Notes under the pieces: model-generated
What the model was told of the DNA's origin: nothing
The model's database searches: none
What the model saw: only the letters and a program-made list of their open reading frames with translations
Part shown: piece after piece, positions 1-7,356 of the stretch
Position numbering within the stretch: the stretch's first letter is position 1
Layout: each line of letters opens with the position of its first letter
Position numbers and translations under genes: made by a program
Assembly (NCBI RefSeq): GCF_006539345.1
Contig: NZ_BJMV01000007.1
Location: 62,001 to 126,000 of the forward strand
Length of the DNA stretch: 64,000 nucleotides
Reading direction: 5' to 3'
Source: Acetobacter peroxydans
Lineage (GTDB): Bacteria > Pseudomonadota > Alphaproteobacteria > Acetobacterales > Acetobacteraceae

Positions 1-394
1 CATCTGCCACGCTGCCATCCCCAATCAGCCCCAGAGCGGCCACGGAGGAGCAGTAGACGATGCGCTCCACCCCTGCAGCCTGCGCGGCCAGCATGAGCAG
101 GCGCGTGCCTTCCACGTTGGCTTTCATCATGGGGGCGGGGTCTGGCACCCAGAGCCGGTAATCCGCCGCGACATGAAAGACATAGCGGCAGCCCTGCACC
201 GCCTGGGCGAAGGTTTCGGGGCTGGAGAGATCGCCTTCCACCAACTCGGCCGGAATATCGGCAATGTTGCGCCGGTCGCTGCCTGCGCGCACCATCAGCC
301 GCAGGTTATGCCCGCGCGCCAGCAGCGTGCGCGCCACGGCAGACCCGACAAAACCTGTAGCGCCGGTGACAAGTGTTGGGGCGGTGGCGGTCAT
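1..394 (-). CDS. hpnA: Hopanoid-associated sugar epimerase HpnA (partial, N-terminal 131 residues)
   Basis: NAD(P)-dependent epimerase/dehydratase of the extended SDR family, named HpnA in hopanoid clusters, where it probably modifies the sugar or side chain of hopanoids. The ATG is at 394 and the gene runs off the left edge, so only the N-terminal third is visible. Seen directly: the Rossmann nucleotide motif GATGFVG (residues 11-17), a VFHVAADYRLW segment near residue 75-85 typical of HpnA, and the YCSSVAALG stretch near 113-121 holding the SDR serine. It is divergent from an HpnL-type gene across a 215-bp gap, which supports the hopanoid assignment over a generic epimerase. The C-terminus with the YxxxK motif lies outside the window. 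Confidence 0.88.
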   Translation of the reverse strand, partial: MTATAPTLVTGATGFVGSAVARTLLARGHNLRLMVRAGSDRRNIADIPAELVEGDLSSPETFAQAVQGCRYVFHVAADYRLWVPDPAPMMKANVEGTRLLMLAAQAAGVERIVYCSSVAALGLIGDGSVAD

Positions 395-609
395 GCGTGG
401 GGCCTCTGTACAAATGGGTGCCTGAAACGGGGCAGGTGGATCAGTCTGAAACGTACGGTTTGTTTCTTTATCCTGACGCATGAGGTGGCGCCAGACCCCG
501 TGGTGGTGTAAGGGGGCGGTTCATTCATAGACATGCCCGCAAGGGGTCTCTGTCAGGCCCTCAGGGCGGGCAGGCCCATCTGGCGTGATGGGCGGACAGA
601 GCTGGTACC

Positions 610-1671
610 TTGAAGAAGCTTACTGTTTTTCTCACTTTCCTCGGGCTGGTTGTCATTACTGCTGCCATGGCATGGAGCGGGTTCGATTCCGTCCTCCATG
701 CCGTTTTGCGCATTGGCATGGGTGGTTTTGTCGCTGTTGTCTGCTGCCAGCTTGTCGTTAATGGCGTGCTGGGTCTGGCCTGGCACGCGGCTTTTCCCGA
801 GATCGGGTATCTGAAGCTTCTGGGCGCGCGCATGGTCAGGGATGCAGCCGCCACATGCCTGCCCTTTTCACAGGTCGGGGGTATGGTGGTGGGGATCCGC
901 GCCACCTGCTCCGGCCATGGCCTGCACCCCACGCGCTCCGGCAGGCAGGTTGAACTGCCCGAAGCAACCTGCGCCAACCTTGTGGACATCACCACCGAAG
1001 TCATGGGGCAGGTGGCTTTTGTGCTGCTGGCGGTGGCGTGCCTGGTCGTGCACCAGCGTTCCAGCCCGTTTGTCCTGCCGGTGGTGATCGGGGCGGCCTT
1101 TCTCATGGTCGGGGTGAGCGGCTTTATCTGGACCCAGCGGCATGGCGGCAATATCTTCCGTCGTTTCGGCGGAGCGATCACCCGCAACATCGCCAGCCAG
1201 TGGCATGATAACCTGCAGGCCGGGGCGGACCATATGCAGGAACGCCTTGAGGCGGCCTGGAACCGCCCCTGGCATATTGCGCGGTCGGCGGCGTATCATC
1301 TGGTGGGGTGGCTGGGCAGCGCGGGTATTCTCTGGCTGACAGCGCATTTTCTGGGCGCGAGCCTGACCTTTGCGGATGCCGTGGCGGTGGAAGGCGTGAC
1401 CTGTGCCATTATGTCCATGGGGTTTCTGGTGCCGGGGAGCCTCGGCGTGCAGGAAGGGGCTTATATGGCACTGGGGCACGCGTTCGGCATAGAGCCCTCG
1501 GTGGCGTTGGGCCTGTCCCTGCTGCGGCGCGGGCGTGAAATCATCATTGGTATTCCGGTTCTGCTGGCATGGCAGATCATGGAAATGCGGAGCTTGCGAA
1601 CCGCCGGGCGTACGGAGAAAGCCGCCGCGCCGGTCGCCTCTCCCACCATGGAGGACAAGAGCATTGGCTGA
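610..1671 (+). CDS. hpnL: HpnL-family integral membrane protein (lysylphosphatidylglycerol synthase TM-like)
   Basis: 353-residue multi-pass membrane protein of the UPF0104/lysyl-PG-synthase transmembrane family; in hopanoid loci this family is called HpnL. Hydrophobic segments occur near residues 5-25, 37-57, 135-165, 225-250, 265-290 and 310-330, with the family-like SLGVQEGAYMALG stretch near 277-289. The start must be the TTG at 610, because an in-frame stop lies at 586-588 and no ATG or GTG precedes the conserved N-terminus. It overlaps the start of tyrA by 8 bases, so the two are probably co-transcribed. The hopanoid role is inferred from family and from hpnA next door; the biochemical activity is not established from sequence. 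Confidence 0.78.
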   Translation: MKKLTVFLTFLGLVVITAAMAWSGFDSVLHAVLRIGMGGFVAVVCCQLVVNGVLGLAWHAAFPEIGYLKLLGARMVRDAAATCLPFSQVGGMVVGIRATCSGHGLHPTRSGRQVELPEATCANLVDITTEVMGQVAFVLLAVACLVVHQRSSPFVLPVVIGAAFLMVGVSGFIWTQRHGGNIFRRFGGAITRNIASQWHDNLQAGADHMQERLEAAWNRPWHIARSAAYHLVGWLGSAGILWLTAHFLGASLTFADAVAVEGVTCAIMSMGFLVPGSLGVQEGAYMALGHAFGIEPSVALGLSLLRRGREIIIGIPVLLAWQIMEMRSLRTAGRTEKAAAPVASPTMEDKSIG

Positions 1672-2560
1672 GGTGCAGGTGCCTGTTTTCGATACGCTGC
1701 TTGTTGTCGGGCCGGGGCTTATCGGGTCTTCCGTGCTGCGGCGTGCGCGTGCGCGCGGCACTCTGGCCCGCAGGCTGATTGCTGCTGATAGCAGCGCCGC
1801 CGTTTGCGCGCGTGTGCGCGAACTGGACCTGGCGGATGAAGTCACGACCGATCTCGCGGCGGCGGCTGCACAGGCTGACTGCGTCATGCTGTGCGTGCCT
1901 GTGGGGGCGATGGGAGAAGTGGCGGCGCAGGTTATACCCGCCATGAAAAGCGGCGCGGTGCTGACTGATGTGGGTTCCACCAAGGTTTCGGTCATTGAGG
2001 CCATAGCCCCCCTTTTGCGGGCCGATGTGCCGTATGTGCCCACGCACCCGATGGCGGGAACCGAGTTCTCAGGCCCGGATGCGGGGCTGGAGCATCTGTT
2101 TGAAGATCGCTGGTGCCTGCTCACCCCGCTTGAAAGCACGACCGAGGCGGCGCTTGAGAGCATACGCACCCTGTGGGAGCGGTGTGGCGCGCGCCTGCGC
2201 GAAATGACGCCGCCGCATCATGACCGGGTCTGTGCCATTGTCAGCCACCTGCCGCATCTACTTGCCTTTACCATTTGCGGCACGGCGGATGATCTGGCAG
2301 CGGAAACCCGCTCCGAGGTGCTGGACCTTGCGGCATCAGGCTTCAGGGACTTTACGCGGATAGCCGCATCAGACCCCGTCATGTGGCGCGATATTTTCCT
2401 GTTCAACCGCGAGGCGCTGCTGGAAATGCTGGGGCGCTTCATGGAAGACGCGCAAGCCATGGCGCGGGCGATTCGCTGGGGGGATGAGGCCTATATCGTG
2501 GACAGGATCGAACGTGGTCGCGCCATTCGTAAAAGCCTGATCGAGAACCGGCAGGCCTGA
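1664..2560 (+). CDS. tyrA: Prephenate/arogenate dehydrogenase
   Basis: 298-residue cytoplasmic enzyme of tyrosine biosynthesis that oxidatively decarboxylates prephenate (or arogenate) with NAD(P). The dinucleotide motif GPGLIG is at residues 16-21, and HPMAGTEFSG begins at 128, carrying the family's active-site His/Gly signature. A second conserved region, SHLPHLLAF, lies near 195-203. I take TTG at 1664 as start: it overlaps the hpnL stop and follows GAGGACAAGA. A GTG at 1673 is a close alternative. No chorismate mutase domain is fused. A weak hairpin plus seven Ts follows the stop. Confidence 0.9.
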   Translation: MAEVQVPVFDTLLVVGPGLIGSSVLRRARARGTLARRLIAADSSAAVCARVRELDLADEVTTDLAAAAAQADCVMLCVPVGAMGEVAAQVIPAMKSGAVLTDVGSTKVSVIEAIAPLLRADVPYVPTHPMAGTEFSGPDAGLEHLFEDRWCLLTPLESTTEAALESIRTLWERCGARLREMTPPHHDRVCAIVSHLPHLLAFTICGTADDLAAETRSEVLDLAASGFRDFTRIAASDPVMWRDIFLFNREALLEMLGRFMEDAQAMARAIRWGDEAYIVDRIERGRAIRKSLIENRQA

Positions 2561-2563
2561 CCG

Positions 2564-2584
2564 GAGCCGAGGCGCTCTTTTTTT
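2564..2584 (+). terminator. Possible intrinsic terminator of tyrA
   Basis: A short GC stem (GAGC at 2564-2567 with GCTC at 2574-2577) is followed at once by seven Ts, between the convergent tyrA and TPR genes. The stem is short, so termination efficiency is uncertain. Confidence 0.45.
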
Positions 2585-2589
2585 CCTGT

Positions 2590-3402
2590 TCAGGTCGGTT
2601 GACCGAAAGCTTTGACCCGGAGCTGTTCCTGGCGCTTGTGAGTCTTGTCCAGCATCGGGTTCAGGCTCATGGCTTTTTCCCATGCCTGAAGGGCGGCGCG
2701 GTTATCGTTACGCCGCTCTTCTACCGTCGAGAGCAGCACCCAGGCTGCGGCGTCCGACGGGTCTCGGCTCAGGCTTTCCCCTAGATCAGTAATCGCCCCT
2801 TTGAGGTCTCCCGCGGCAAGGCGCATCTGAGCACGGCCGCGCCACAGAATGGGCTGTTCCGGCTGGAGCGCCAGTGCGTCTGACAGGTCCTGCACCGCAT
2901 CATCGGGCTTTTCGGCAGTCAGATCTTTTTCGGAGCGGTGCAGCAGCAGGCGTGTGGCCGGTGCCAGTTTGGAGGCGCGCAGGATTTCCAGACGGTTTTC
3001 AAGACTGTGCGCCTGCTCGGGGGTTTTGGCGTGGGCCAACTGGTCTGTCAGCACCCCGATCATGGGGGAGGTCGGGGCGTGAGCGCCAGGCTGCACGGGG
3101 TGGCCTACAGGCAGGGTGAACTGCGGTGCTGGCACGGCGGGCAGGGCAGGGCGACGAATCTGCGGCATGGGGGGTAGGGTCGGCACCGGAGGCGGGCCGG
3201 CACTGCCGTCAGGCTCGGACAGATCGGGGGCCTGAGCATGGGCGACCGAAGTCAGGCCGCTGGCTGTTACGGCGCAGGCACCGCCCAGCAGGCCAAGATG
3301 CAGCAGGCCTAAAAACAGAAACCCGTTTCTCCGCCTTGCGGAAAAACGGGTCTCACGCATGACAGGCAGGAAAAAGCAGACCGTATGGGTCTGTTCCGCC
3401 AT
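2590..3402 (-). CDS. Exported TPR-repeat protein, function unknown
   Basis: 270 residues. The N-terminus has a basic stretch (RRR near 23-25) followed by a hydrophobic segment (FLFLGLLHLGLLGG) and an AHA-type cleavage region near residue 54-56, so it is probably periplasmic. A Pro-rich linker covers about 60-110. The C-terminal half holds about three tetratricopeptide-like repeats (for example the segments with LQPEQPILWRGRAQMRL and LSRDPSDAAAWVLLS), usual for protein-protein scaffolds. It starts 5 bases after the rpmJ stop, on the same strand, so it may be co-transcribed. ATG 3402 has a GAAG upstream; ATG 3360 has none. No specific family name is recognised. Confidence 0.72.
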   Translation of the reverse strand: MAEQTHTVCFFLPVMRETRFSARRRNGFLFLGLLHLGLLGGACAVTASGLTSVAHAQAPDLSEPDGSAGPPPVPTLPPMPQIRRPALPAVPAPQFTLPVGHPVQPGAHAPTSPMIGVLTDQLAHAKTPEQAHSLENRLEILRASKLAPATRLLLHRSEKDLTAEKPDDAVQDLSDALALQPEQPILWRGRAQMRLAAGDLKGAITDLGESLSRDPSDAAAWVLLSTVEERRNDNRAALQAWEKAMSLNPMLDKTHKRQEQLRVKAFGQPT

Positions 3403-3407
3403 ATGCT

Positions 3408-3533
3408 TCAGCCCTGACGGGCCTTCATGCGGGGGTTCTTTTTGTTGATGACGTAAACCCGGCCACGACGACGAACCACACGGCAGTCCTTATCGCGCAC
3501 CTTGGCTGACTTCAGGCTGTTTCTGATTTTCAT
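3408..3533 (-). CDS. rpmJ: 50S ribosomal protein L36, zinc-independent type
   Basis: 41-residue basic protein ([11 protein letters not shown]... to ...RMKARQG) that matches the L36 fold and sits in the large ribosomal subunit. It has only one Cys, so the C-x2-C...C-x4-H zinc ribbon of classical L36 is absent. This is the C-minus (YkgO-like) form, common in alphaproteobacteria. The family also has the characteristic [15 protein letters not shown] segment (residues 21-35), seen here. It is followed 5 bases later by the exported TPR gene on the same strand. Confidence 0.92.
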   Translation of the reverse strand: MKIRNSLKSAKVRDKDCRVVRRRGRVYVINKKNPRMKARQG

Positions 3534-3695
3534 GGCCCGTATTCTCCGCCGAAACTGGTGAGTGCATAATTCAAGTTGGCTTGGCACTTACTGGCACTGG
3601 GGCCGGGAGTCAAGATTTGCGGCCCATTTGATGGCTGAATTTGCCATTTTTCCGGCGGAAAAGCGCGTGGTGCCCTTCGGTGGCGGGTGTGTTTT

Positions 3696-4628
3696 TTACG
3701 GGCTTTCCGGTGGGCGCAGTGTTGCCAGCGTTGCGGACAGGGTCTGGAAGTCCGCGGCCCTGGGAGAGCGCGGCCGCCACGCCAGCCCCAACGTGCGCCA
3801 GGCGGGGCCGCCGGTCAGCGGGCGTGAGAGAATCCGCCGCCCTCGCAATATGCCCCCGTCAATCGCCAGGGCGGGCATGATGGCGATGCCAAGGCCCAGC
3901 TCCACCATTTCGGCCATGCTGTGGAGCGACATGGCGGTAAAGGTGGTCTCGCTTTCTCCTTCCGTGCCCGCACGGTTGGGGCCCTGGCGGCAGATTGCCA
4001 GTGTCTGCTCGCGCAGGCAGTGGCCGTCTTCCATCATCACCATGCCATGGCTGGACAGGCGGGAGACCGGTACGGTGCTCATGCTGGCCAGCGGGTGGCC
4101 TTCGGGCATGATGACACGGAACGGGTCCTGCCAGAGGGGATGGGTTTCGGTGCCGTCGCACAGGCAGGGCATGGCAAGAGCAAGGATGTCGAGCTGCCCG
4201 AGCGCGAGTTTTTCCAGCAGGTGCTCGGTCGTGTCTTCCGTAATGGACAGCAGCAGGCGCGGAAAGTGCTCGCGCAGGATGGTGACGGTCTGCGGGATGA
4301 GAAACGGTCCGATCGTGGGGATAATGCCGAGTCGCATCGGGCCTGTCAGCGGGGTGCGGGCGGCGGCGGCTAACTGTGGTACGGATTCGAGTGCTGCCAG
4401 CGCCTGCCGGGCCTTGAGCGCGATTTCGTGACCCAGCGGGGTGAACACCACTTTCTTGCCAACCGTGCGATCAAGCAGGGTGGCGTCAAGCTGGCGTTCA
4501 AGCGCCATGATCCCGGCGGACAGGGTAGATTGCGTGACCGCGCAGGCCGCCGCCGCCCGGCCAAAATGGCGTAGTTCGGATAGGGCAATCAGGTAGCGGA
4601 GCTGCTGGGCGGACGGCAGGGGCAGCAT
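3696..4628 (-). CDS. oxyR: LysR-type hydrogen peroxide sensor OxyR
   Basis: Transcription factor that senses H2O2 and controls peroxide defence genes. From the ATG at 4628 it is 310 residues: winged HTH at about 5-65 and a LysR effector domain from about 95. The decisive feature is the pair C204 and C213 in GHCLREQTLAIC, with the same nine-residue spacing as C199/C208 of E. coli OxyR, which form the redox disulfide. It is divergent from ahpC, the classic arrangement for autoregulation and activation from a shared region. The frame stays open to an ATG at 4691, but the shorter start fits family length and has a GGGAAA upstream. Confidence 0.92.
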   Translation of the reverse strand: MLPLPSAQQLRYLIALSELRHFGRAAAACAVTQSTLSAGIMALERQLDATLLDRTVGKKVVFTPLGHEIALKARQALAALESVPQLAAAARTPLTGPMRLGIIPTIGPFLIPQTVTILREHFPRLLLSITEDTTEHLLEKLALGQLDILALAMPCLCDGTETHPLWQDPFRVIMPEGHPLASMSTVPVSRLSSHGMVMMEDGHCLREQTLAICRQGPNRAGTEGESETTFTAMSLHSMAEMVELGLGIAIMPALAIDGGILRGRRILSRPLTGGPAWRTLGLAWRPRSPRAADFQTLSATLATLRPPESP

Positions 4629-4674
4629 GGAGGTTTCCCATATGGCGGAGGTCGGTTCATCAAAGGTGGCGCGT

Positions 4675-4691
4675 TTGATCGACTGTATCAA
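4675..4691. promoter_or_regulatory. Candidate OxyR/LysR operator between oxyR and ahpC
   Basis: A perfect inverted repeat, TTGAT-N7-ATCAA, lies in the shared oxyR/ahpC promoter region and fits the T-N11-A pattern of LysR regulators. It is followed by an unusually AT-rich stretch (about 4686-4725) in a GC-rich genome, which probably holds the -10/-35 elements of both genes. Binding by OxyR is inferred from position only. Confidence 0.45.
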
Positions 4692-4812
4692 TCATTATTA
4701 TATAAAATATTCATTGGATTAAATGAACGAGCCGGGCCATACAGAACAACGCAGCCGCTGGCGCTCCGTGTGTCGGCGGCAAAAAAAGCTAGTCAAATAA
4801 GGAGCTAGAACA

Positions 4813-5355
4813 ATGCTGACAGTTGGCGACAAGTTTCCCAGCTTTAACCTGACCTCCGTTCCGGGCGGCCCGGAAGGCCTGAAGGGTGAGTTCGTTCAGA
4901 TCACGGATCAGAGCGATGCGGGCAAGTGGAAGATCGTGTTCTTCTGGCCCAAGGACTTCACCTTTGTCTGCCCGACGGAAATCGTGGCTTTCGGCAAGAT
5001 GGCCAAGGACTTCGCTGACCGTGACGCCGTTGTGTACGGCGTGTCCATCGACAGCGAGTTCGTGCATCTGAACTGGCGCCTCAACCATGCGGATCTGAAG
5101 GATCTGCCGATTCCGATGCTGGCCGACATCAAGCGCGAGCTGACGGAAGGCACGGGCGTTATGGCCAAGGACGCGGGCGTTGCCCTGCGCGCCACCTTCA
5201 TTGTCGATCCGCAGGGCGTGATCCGTCATGTCTCCGTGAACGATCTGTCCGTTGGTCGTAACCCGCAGGAAGTTCTGCGCGTGCTCGACGGTCTGCAGAG
5301 CGACGAACTCTGCCCGTGCAACTGGAAGCAGGGCGACGACTTCATTAAGGTCTGA
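4813..5355 (+). CDS. ahpC: Alkyl hydroperoxide reductase, peroxiredoxin AhpC
   Basis: 180-residue cytoplasmic 2-Cys peroxiredoxin that reduces H2O2 and organic peroxides. The peroxidatic Cys is C53 in FTFVCPTE. Two Cys near the C-terminus (C167, C169 in ELCPCNW) supply the resolving thiol, a layout seen in actinobacterial-type AhpC enzymes that use AhpD rather than AhpF as electron donor. A strong ribosome site, AAGGAGCTAG, precedes the ATG. It is divergent from oxyR and followed 241 bases later by ahpD. No ahpF is present nearby. Expression under OxyR control is inferred. Confidence 0.96.
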   Translation: MLTVGDKFPSFNLTSVPGGPEGLKGEFVQITDQSDAGKWKIVFFWPKDFTFVCPTEIVAFGKMAKDFADRDAVVYGVSIDSEFVHLNWRLNHADLKDLPIPMLADIKRELTEGTGVMAKDAGVALRATFIVDPQGVIRHVSVNDLSVGRNPQEVLRVLDGLQSDELCPCNWKQGDDFIKV

Positions 5356-5369
5356 GCCTGAAAACCTGC

Positions 5370-5390
5370 CTTTCCGGTCTGACCGGAAAG
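5370..5390 (+). terminator. Hairpin just after ahpC
   Basis: A perfect 9-bp stem (5370-5378 with 5382-5390) with a 3-base loop starts 15 bases after the ahpC stop. No T run follows, so it may stabilise the mRNA 3' end or attenuate read-through to ahpD rather than terminate fully. Confidence 0.5.
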
Positions 5391-5394
5391 GTGT

Positions 5395-5461
5395 TGGGGG
5401 GCTATGGCCCCGCCAGAGCCCCGCACGGGGTATGGGGGCCGCGTCCTGCAGGGCGGCCCCC
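5395..5461. repeat. Palindrome-rich intergenic element between ahpC and ahpD
   Basis: Beyond the ahpC hairpin lies a block of nested GC palindromes: GGGGGC/GCCCC around 5396-5411 and a 9-bp inverted repeat GGGGGCCGC (5434-5442) with GCGGCCCCC (5453-5461). It has no coding character. It resembles the dispersed palindromic elements often found between genes of acetic acid bacteria, but I cannot show other copies in this window. Confidence 0.4.
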
Positions 5462-5596
5462 GTTCAAGAGTATTCCGGCGCCACGATACAGGGCGGCGCT
5501 GGTGGTCGCGGCGTTCTGTGCCGGACAAAGCCCTGCATTTCTGCTTTTTCCATCCAGCTTTCTTGTCTCAACACCCTGACAGGTGAAGGAAAAGTC

Positions 5597-6124
5597 ATGT
5601 CCATTGATGCACTCAAGGATCGGATTCCCGATTACGCCAAAGACCTGCGTCTCAACCTCGGCGCGCTGGCCAATGATGTCAGCCTGACACCCCAGCAGCT
5701 TGCGGGTACGTTCGTGGCCTGTGCCATTGCCGCGCGCAATGATGAGGTCACGCGCGCAGTCGTGGCCCAGTATAAGGATGTCCTGTCCGCGCAGGCGCTG
5801 GCGGCGGCGGAGTCAGCAGCGGCCATCATGGGTATGAACAACATCTACTACCGCTTTGTGCACATGGTGGGTGGTGAATACGGCAAGATGCCCGCACAGC
5901 TCCGTATGAGCGTTATCGGCAACCCCGGTGTGGAAAAGGTGGATTTCGAGCTCTGGTGTCTGGCCGTGTCCGCCATCAATGGCTGCGACCTGTGCGTGAC
6001 CAGCCATGAAAAGATCGTGCGTGAAGCACTTGGGGCTGGCGCTGTGCAGACCGCCGCGCGGATTGCCGCAGTTGTACATGCCGTTGCCGCGACGCTTCAG
6101 GCCGCTGCTGCGCTGGAAGGCTGA
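5597..6124 (+). CDS. ahpD: Alkylhydroperoxidase AhpD
   Basis: 175-residue thiol oxidoreductase that passes electrons to AhpC and has weak peroxidase activity of its own. The CxxC pair is C130-D-L-C133, with E118 and H137 at the proton-relay positions known from Mycobacterium tuberculosis AhpD; the numbering matches exactly. Residue 132 is Leu, where the mycobacterial enzyme has His. The ATG at 5597 follows AGGTGAAGGA. It lies downstream of ahpC on the same strand, separated by a palindrome-rich gap, so co-regulation is likely although a full operon is not proven. Confidence 0.95.
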   Translation: MSIDALKDRIPDYAKDLRLNLGALANDVSLTPQQLAGTFVACAIAARNDEVTRAVVAQYKDVLSAQALAAAESAAAIMGMNNIYYRFVHMVGGEYGKMPAQLRMSVIGNPGVEKVDFELWCLAVSAINGCDLCVTSHEKIVREALGAGAVQTAARIAAVVHAVAATLQAAAALEG

Positions 6125-6140
6125 TTGCTGTTTGGGTAAG

Positions 6141-6162
6141 ACGGACACCGAAAGGTGTCTGT
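6141..6162 (+). terminator. Hairpin after ahpD
   Basis: GACACC (6144-6149) pairs with GGTGTC (6154-6159) around a GAAA tetraloop, extended by flanking AC/GT. It sits 17 bases after the ahpD stop, before the oppositely oriented tRNA gene. No U-tract follows. Confidence 0.45.
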
Positions 6163-6200
6163 CGCGCCACTTCGTTATTTTCATTGAAGGAATTTTGAAG

Positions 6201-6277
<77 letters not shown>

Positions 6278-6422
6278 AGTCCAGACGCTCACCGTGGTGT
6301 GCGTCGGTATGTGCCGCTTTATACTGATGTTTTTTCGTTTGGCAACCGGGGTTAAGCAAAAAATTCACACGGCCACGCATTTTTTTGCGCAACCCTGGGC
6401 AGACCTGTGGGCCGCATACACA

Positions 6423-6467
6423 AACGGCGCATCCACCCCCTCATCTGAAGGGGGCTGATGCGCCGTT
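6423..6467 (-). terminator. Strong hairpin terminator of ppa
   Basis: An 11-bp outer stem (6423-6433 with 6457-6467) encloses an inner CCCCCT/AGGGGG stem (6436-6441 with 6449-6454). It lies 33 bases downstream of the ppa stop on the minus strand. The U-tract is weak. Confidence 0.7.
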
Positions 6468-6499
6468 CTGCCTTGGCCTGTGGCCAGCGGGTGGGCTGA

Positions 6500-7027
6500 T
6501 TACTTGCCGCGTGCCGCTTCCAGTGCCTTGACGATGAAGTCACCCGCTTCGGCCTTGTCGCCCCAGCCGGTTACCTTGACCCACTTGCCCTTTTCCAGAT
6601 CCTTGTAGCGGGTGAAGAAGTGCTCGATGGCCTTCACGGTGATTTCGGGCAGATCATCAATCGACTGCACGTTGGTGTACTGCGGATGCACCTTGTCGTG
6701 CGGCACGCAGATGATCTTTTCATCCTGACCGGACTCGTCTTCCATCTTCAGCACGCCAATCGGCCGGGCGCGGATGACGCTGCCGGGCACGACGGCGGCG
6801 GGGGTGAGCACGAGTGCATCCGTCGGGTCGCCATCGGCGGCCAGCGTGTTGGGGATGAAGCCGTAGGCCGTCGGGTAAGCCATGGGGGTGAACAGGAAGC
6901 GATCCACCACGAGGGCGCCGCTTTCCTTGTCGATTTCATATTTGACCGAAGAACCCTGCGGGATTTCGATCACAACATTGATGTCGAATGGCACATCCTT
7001 GCCGGCGGAAAGTTTCGAAACGTCCAT
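6500..7027 (-). CDS. ppa: Inorganic pyrophosphatase (family I)
   Basis: 175-residue soluble enzyme hydrolysing pyrophosphate to phosphate, pulling biosynthetic reactions forward. The metal-binding signature AADGDPTDALVL (around residues 62-73) holds the DxDPxD motif, and a second acidic segment follows (EDESGQDEKIICVP). The YGFIPNT and KWVKVTGW segments also fit the family. ATG 7027 has GGAG 10 bases upstream; a GTG at 7045 would add six residues without conservation. A strong hairpin follows the gene. Confidence 0.95.
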   Translation of the reverse strand: MDVSKLSAGKDVPFDINVVIEIPQGSSVKYEIDKESGALVVDRFLFTPMAYPTAYGFIPNTLAADGDPTDALVLTPAAVVPGSVIRARPIGVLKMEDESGQDEKIICVPHDKVHPQYTNVQSIDDLPEITVKAIEHFFTRYKDLEKGKWVKVTGWGDKAEAGDFIVKALEAARGK

Positions 7028-7208
7028 GGAACACGGCTCCAGCACATGAAAATTGGGATGTCGCAGACCCTATCCGCCCGCCCGCAGCTTGCCAAGAGCC
7101 CTTCGGTACACGGGGGCAACAGGCGGCCTGCGGCGCGGGTATCCGTGGATTTTCCTGAGCAAGACCCTTGCCAAATTTCTCTGGTTGCGTAATCAGGAAG
7201 CCGCCTGC

Positions 7209-7282
7209 GCGCCCGTAGCTCAATTGGTTAGAGCGGGCCGCTCATAACGGCTTGGTTGCGGGTTCAAGTCCTGCCGGGCGCA
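7209..7282 (+). tRNA. tRNA-Ile2 (CAU), lysidine-type; elongator tRNA-Met less likely
   Basis: 74-base cloverleaf with acceptor GCGCCCG/CGGGCGC, discriminator A and no encoded CCA. Anticodon CAT is at 7243-7245 inside the loop CTCATAA. The anticodon arm with its G-U outer pair and the CTTGGTT variable region closely follow E. coli ileX (tRNA-Ile2), unlike the GGGGTC variable region of elongator Met. C34 would be converted to lysidine by TilS to read AUA. Confidence 0.85.
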
Positions 7283-7356
7283 GGCGTTCATCGGGAGCTG
7301 GCTGGCGTGTCCGCCAGCGCTGCTTTCAGCTTCAGCCACATACGGGGGTCATCATC

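Noticed and set aside
868-2169. Long minus-strand open frame of 433 codons opposite hpnL and tyrA
   Set aside because: It has Arg/His/Pro/Ser-rich low-complexity composition and lies entirely under two recognisable genes, so it is a GC-rich shadow frame.
7252-7356. Upstream extension of the ettA frame
   Set aside because: It overlaps the tRNA-Ile2 gene and has no family conservation; the ATG at 7357 gives the standard EttA start.
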